This document shows positions 7,137 to 9,270 of a DNA stretch of 9,270 nt, piece by piece (the first letter of the stretch is position 1; every line of letters begins with the position of its first letter). Source of the stretch: Bacillota bacterium. GTDB lineage: Bacteria > Bacillota > Clostridia > Oscillospirales > Ruminococcaceae. Position numbers and translations under genes: made by a program. Under the pieces are notes generated by a model. The model saw only the letters and a program-made list of their open reading frames with translations, made no database searches and had not been told where the DNA came from. The stretch is from the NCBI GenBank assembly GCA_023439605.1, contig JAEXNS010000170.1, forward strand, positions 1 to 9,270. The letters run 5' to 3'.

Positions 7137-7502
7137 TCAACCCACCTTATCTATTTCTAAAATTGCATTTAAAATTTTTTGTGCATTAAATGGTTTTTTT
7201 AAAAATAAATCAACACCTGCACCCATTGATTTACAACAAATTTCATCATCACCCATAGCTGTAAGCATAATTATTTTTACTTCTTTGTTTTTCTCTCTTA
7301 TAATTTTTGTAGCTTCTATTCCATCCATTACAGGCATAGTAATGTCCATGAAAATTATATCTGGACCACATGACTCAAACAATTCAATGCCCTCTTTACC
7401 ATTTTTAGCTTCACCGCATACTTTATAACCTTGATTTTCTAAAGTTTTCTTTAACATTGTATGTATCATCAAAGAATCATCTACTATCAATATTTTTTTC
7501 AT
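7137..7502 (-). CDS. cheY: CheY-like stand-alone response regulator receiver
   Basis: This is a single receiver domain of 121 residues with no output domain. It has the acidic pair D8-D9 in ILIVDDS, phospho-acceptor D53 in IIFMDITMPVMDG, T81 in MLTAMGDD, and K103 in LKKPF before the final helix. Phosphorylated receivers of this type switch partner binding, in chemotaxis at the flagellar motor. Its immediate neighbours are two CheX phosphatases, which fits a phosphorylated signal that must be erased. No histidine kinase, receptor or flagellar gene is in the window. I place the start at 7502: AGGAG (7511-7515) lies eight bases upstream. Candidate starts at 7508 (ATG) and 7511 (GTG) would crowd or overlap that site. 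The protein then begins MKKILIVDDS, as is usual for CheY. Confidence 0.94.
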   Translation of the reverse strand: MKKILIVDDSLMIHTMLKKTLENQGYKVCGEAKNGKEGIELFESCGPDIIFMDITMPVMDGIEATKIIREKNKEVKIIMLTAMGDDEICCKSMGAGVDLFLKKPFNAQKILNAILEIDKVG

Positions 7503-7537
7503 AACCATCACTCCTAAATTATTTTTTCCATTATTAA

Positions 7538-7567
7538 TTTATATCGAATTAAAATCTAATTTTTCAA
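7538..7567 (-). promoter_or_regulatory. Candidate promoter of the CheY-CheX-CheX cassette
   Basis: On the minus strand TTGAAA (7567-7562) and TATAAA (7543-7538) are separated by 18 bases, a fair sigma-A promoter about 35 bases before the CheY start. The same segment contains TTCGATAT (7548-7541), six of eight matches to the sigma-28 (SigD) -10 element GCCGATAT used for motility genes, but without a good TAAA at -35. Either reading is possible. Confidence 0.45.
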
Positions 7568-7578
7568 TAATAAACTAA

Positions 7579-7623
7579 AAAAAACTGCACATATATCTAA
7601 ATAGATATTATGCACAGTTTTTT
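7579..7623 (-). terminator. Terminator of the DUF4026-like gene
   Basis: AAAAAACTG (7579-7587) pairs with CAGTTTTTT (7615-7623). Past an internal bulge, ATATCT (7593-7598) pairs with AGATAT (7603-7608) around an AAAT loop. On the minus strand it ends in a U-run and lies between the stop at 7739 and the CheY promoter, separating the two transcription units. Hairpin repeat copy B sits between it and the stop codon. Confidence 0.78.
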
Positions 7624-7638
7624 GTTTATATTTGGGGA

Positions 7639-7717
7639 AAAATGATATATCCGAAGGTCCAGGGCGATCGGAAAGCCCGGTCGACTCCGCAGAGTCGAAA
7701 CCCCAACTAATCATTTT
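7639..7717. repeat. Hairpin repeat copy B with outer inverted repeat
   Basis: This 79-base GC-rich element is bounded by an 8-base perfect inverted repeat, AAAATGAT (7639-7646) and ATCATTTT (7710-7717). Inside are two adjacent hairpins. The first, 7659-7680, pairs CC-GGGC with GCCC-GG and has one bulged A. The second, 7681-7698, is TCGACTC, loop CGCA, GAGTCGA, seven perfect pairs, overlapping GAAACCCC. Bases 7680-7706 match copy A (1215-1241) at 25 of 27 positions. TCCGA (7650-7654) could instead pair with TCGGA (7668-7672), competing with the first hairpin. It lies in the 3' untranslated part of the minus-strand gene ending at 7739. Confidence 0.72.
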
Positions 7718-7738
7718 GGCATTATATTACCCTTATTT

Positions 7739-9004
7739 TTATAATCTTTTTTCAGTAGTTTCAACAAATGAGTCTACTAAAAAAGCGTTATCCGGTGCTA
7801 TTCTATTATTATTTATATTCAACATCCAGTCTGTAACATCAGACGCCATTATTTTAACACTATCACCAATTTCTAAACGTTTTGTATAAAATGGTTTTTG
7901 TATTAGCTTTGCTGAAATACTTTCACCATCTACATTATCTACTTCAACCCATAGATATTCTGTTTCCGGCTTATCATCTTCAATAGTCAAGCTTACTTTT
8001 ACTATCCCCTTTACACCGTCCATAACTATTGCTTTTAAAAAGTAACTCATTCTTTCCTGTGCTAGTATTGACATTCTTTCGGTTTCTTTATTAGAAACAG
8101 AAATTAAAACATCATCTAGATTTAAGTTATTTATTTCATGTAAAGGAATAAGGTTCATATCTTTAAAGTGCTCTGGTGTAGGATATATAAATAAAACTCC
8201 ATTAAATAAATTATGTCCTGTTTTACGGCTATTTGCACCACCAGCTATATTTTCATCATATTTTTTAACTGCATCCTCCCAGTTTAACCATGTAGCAACT
8301 ATGCCCGCACCGGAAGTTAAATTTGCAACTAAAATAGGATTCGTTTCATTTTCAAAACTATTTTCATTTAGCATTTTATTGGCAATAATGCTTAACATCA
8401 TTGCATGTGTATTATGATTTTCTATGTTAGAATTTAGTATTTCCAACTCTATAAAACCACATCTATTTAAACCATGAGTATGTAACCATATTTCTTCATT
8501 TTTCCCTTTTACAGTATTTACAGAAAACAAATAACTTGGACCTGGTGATATTTCAGAATTTGCAGTCATTTTTGACCACTCTGCAGACATAATTTTTTCA
8601 GTATTATAGTCAACCAAAGCAACATGATTTGGTAAAATGCAATTCATTAATTTCACTTGAAACAAATATGATTCAAATGGATCTTCATAAGTAAATGCTG
8701 TTGTTACTCCTACTTCAGCACTTCTTAAAATTTTCAAATCATCTGGTTTAACAGGATGACAAAAAGCAAAATTTGGCGGAATATTTATTTTTTCAACAAA
8801 AACATCCACAACATATTCTTTTCCATTATAACTTAAAGTAAGCATGGGACATTGGTTTTTATCATCAAATGATTTTTTAACTAACTTTATTTCACTAGAA
8901 GCCTCTATACGTTCATATATTTGCTCTGGATTTTTAACATCCTCATTGTTTACAGGAATAGCCATCATATAAGATGTAGTTTTTGGCACAGCACCTAATT
9001 TCAA
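7739..9004 (-). CDS. DUF4026/DUF2314-like protein of unknown function, TTG start
   Basis: This 421-residue soluble protein has no signal peptide or membrane segment. Its C-terminal part, about residues 315-396, has the DUF2314 (YegJ-like, PF10077) pattern: LWVEVDNVDGESISAKLI at 351-368, then LEIGDSVKIMASDVTDWML at 377-395 with the conserved GD and final DW. The N-terminal 300 residues, including WLHTHGLNRCGFIELEIL at 173-190, look like the DUF4026 family that carries this domain in Firmicutes. No biochemical role is established for either and I propose none. The start appears to be TTG at 9004: GGAGGG (9011-9016 on this strand) lies six bases upstream, no ATG is well placed, and the first Met (codon 13) has no such site. 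It is monocistronic, with its own terminator at 7579-7623, and is divergent from the gene at the right edge. A weak promoter is possible (TATTAT at 9064-9059, TTAACA at 9089-9084, 19-base spacing). Confidence 0.87.
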   Translation of the reverse strand: MKLGAVPKTTSYMMAIPVNNEDVKNPEQIYERIEASSEIKLVKKSFDDKNQCPMLTLSYNGKEYVVDVFVEKINIPPNFAFCHPVKPDDLKILRSAEVGVTTAFTYEDPFESYLFQVKLMNCILPNHVALVDYNTEKIMSAEWSKMTANSEISPGPSYLFSVNTVKGKNEEIWLHTHGLNRCGFIELEILNSNIENHNTHAMMLSIIANKMLNENSFENETNPILVANLTSGAGIVATWLNWEDAVKKYDENIAGGANSRKTGHNLFNGVLFIYPTPEHFKDMNLIPLHEINNLNLDDVLISVSNKETERMSILAQERMSYFLKAIVMDGVKGIVKVSLTIEDDKPETEYLWVEVDNVDGESISAKLIQKPFYTKRLEIGDSVKIMASDVTDWMLNINNNRIAPDNAFLVDSFVETTEKRL

Positions 9005-9189
9005 AATAAACCCTCCAAAATTAATATTTTTTGTTATTTATCAAAGAAAAAAACATCTATAATACACATATAAAATATCTTTATGTTAATTTCATTTAGT
9101 AAATATGTAGAACAATATTTTATATTATATCATAATAATTAAAATATTTCTATATAATTATTTAAAAATTATAAAATTATCAAAAAAAG

Positions 9190-9218
9190 TTGCAAGACAA
9201 CGTAAAATAGTGTATAAT
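9190..9218 (+). promoter_or_regulatory. Promoter of the gene leaving the right edge
   Basis: TTGCAA (9190-9195), a 17-base spacer and a perfect TATAAT (9213-9218) form a strong sigma-A-type promoter. A ribosome site follows about 17 bases after the -10, so the leader is very short. Confidence 0.8.
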
Positions 9219-9248
9219 AAAGGTAACAAATTTGAAAGGATGAAAACT

Positions 9249-9270
9249 TTGAACTTTATTATTGAAACAC
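9249..9270 (+). CDS. Start of a gene truncated by the right edge, probable TTG start
   Basis: Only seven codons are visible, so no function can be given. AAAGGA (9235-9240) sits eight bases before TTG at 9249, giving MNFIIET. An in-frame ATG at 9240 overlaps that ribosome site and would lack one of its own, so TTG is preferred. The strong promoter just upstream supports a real gene. Confidence 0.6.

Noticed and set aside
7054..7428. Plus-strand 124-codon ORF antisense to the CheY and first CheX genes
   Set aside because: It is a shadow of the receiver gene, whose catalytic residues are all present on the minus strand; it has no ribosome site or promoter of its own.
7503..7511. GTG/ATG starts upstream of the CheY Met at 7502
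   Set aside because: They overlap or crowd the AGGAG ribosome site, which is correctly spaced only for 7502.
7650..7678. Possible H-type pseudoknot (TCCGA/TCGGA with GGGC/GCCC), as in a small riboswitch
   Set aside because: The third loop would be only two bases, short for crossing a five-pair stem, and the element sits downstream of genes on either strand. I could not match it to any riboswitch class.
7632..7889. Plus-strand 85-codon ORF spanning hairpin repeat copy B
   Set aside because: It lacks a ribosome site, runs through the hairpins and the antisense of the DUF4026-like gene, and its product has no family features. The start of its reading frame only reflects the repeat.

Overview
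The window is AT-rich, intergenic stretches especially, and looks like a low-GC Gram-positive chromosome, most likely an anaerobic Clostridia or Lachnospiraceae relative. The evidence is strong AGGAGG-type ribosome sites, TTGNNN/TATAAT promoters, U-tailed hairpin terminators, a TelA family protein and tandem CheX proteins. The species cannot be named from the sequence. No tRNA, rRNA, CRISPR array or transposase was seen.

Layout from left to right. (1) A LacI-family repressor on the minus strand, cut by the left edge (1-847). (2) A 529-base divergent intergenic region holding copy A of a GC-rich hairpin repeat and a strong promoter with a palindrome at the predicted transcription start. (3) A plus-strand operon, 1377-4976: a two-helix membrane protein resembling XpaC, a membrane-anchored extracellular protein joining a solute-binding-protein-like region to a von Willebrand A (VWA) domain, and a TelA-family protein. 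(4) A PhzF-family isomerase-like enzyme (5064-5840) with its own terminator. (5) A convergent intergenic region packed with hairpins (about 5979-6097), bounded by two terminators. (6) A minus-strand cassette: a CheY-like receiver followed by two different CheX-like phosphatases (7502 down to 6190). (7) A terminator and copy B of the hairpin repeat. (8) A large minus-strand DUF4026/DUF2314-like protein that appears to start at TTG (9004-7739). (9) A divergent promoter and the first codons of a gene leaving the right edge.

How the genes may work together: the three-gene operon looks like a cell-envelope or stress module, with an inner-membrane helical protein, an outward-facing VWA adhesion or sensing protein and a cytosolic TelA protein. 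Its substrate is unknown. The CheY-CheX-CheX cassette encodes a phosphorylatable receiver and the enzymes expected to dephosphorylate it, without its kinase. The least explained feature is a family of short hairpin modules: two copies share 25 of 27 bases, and the convergent spacer carries a looser relative. On the minus strand each contains GGTTTC followed by a hairpin.
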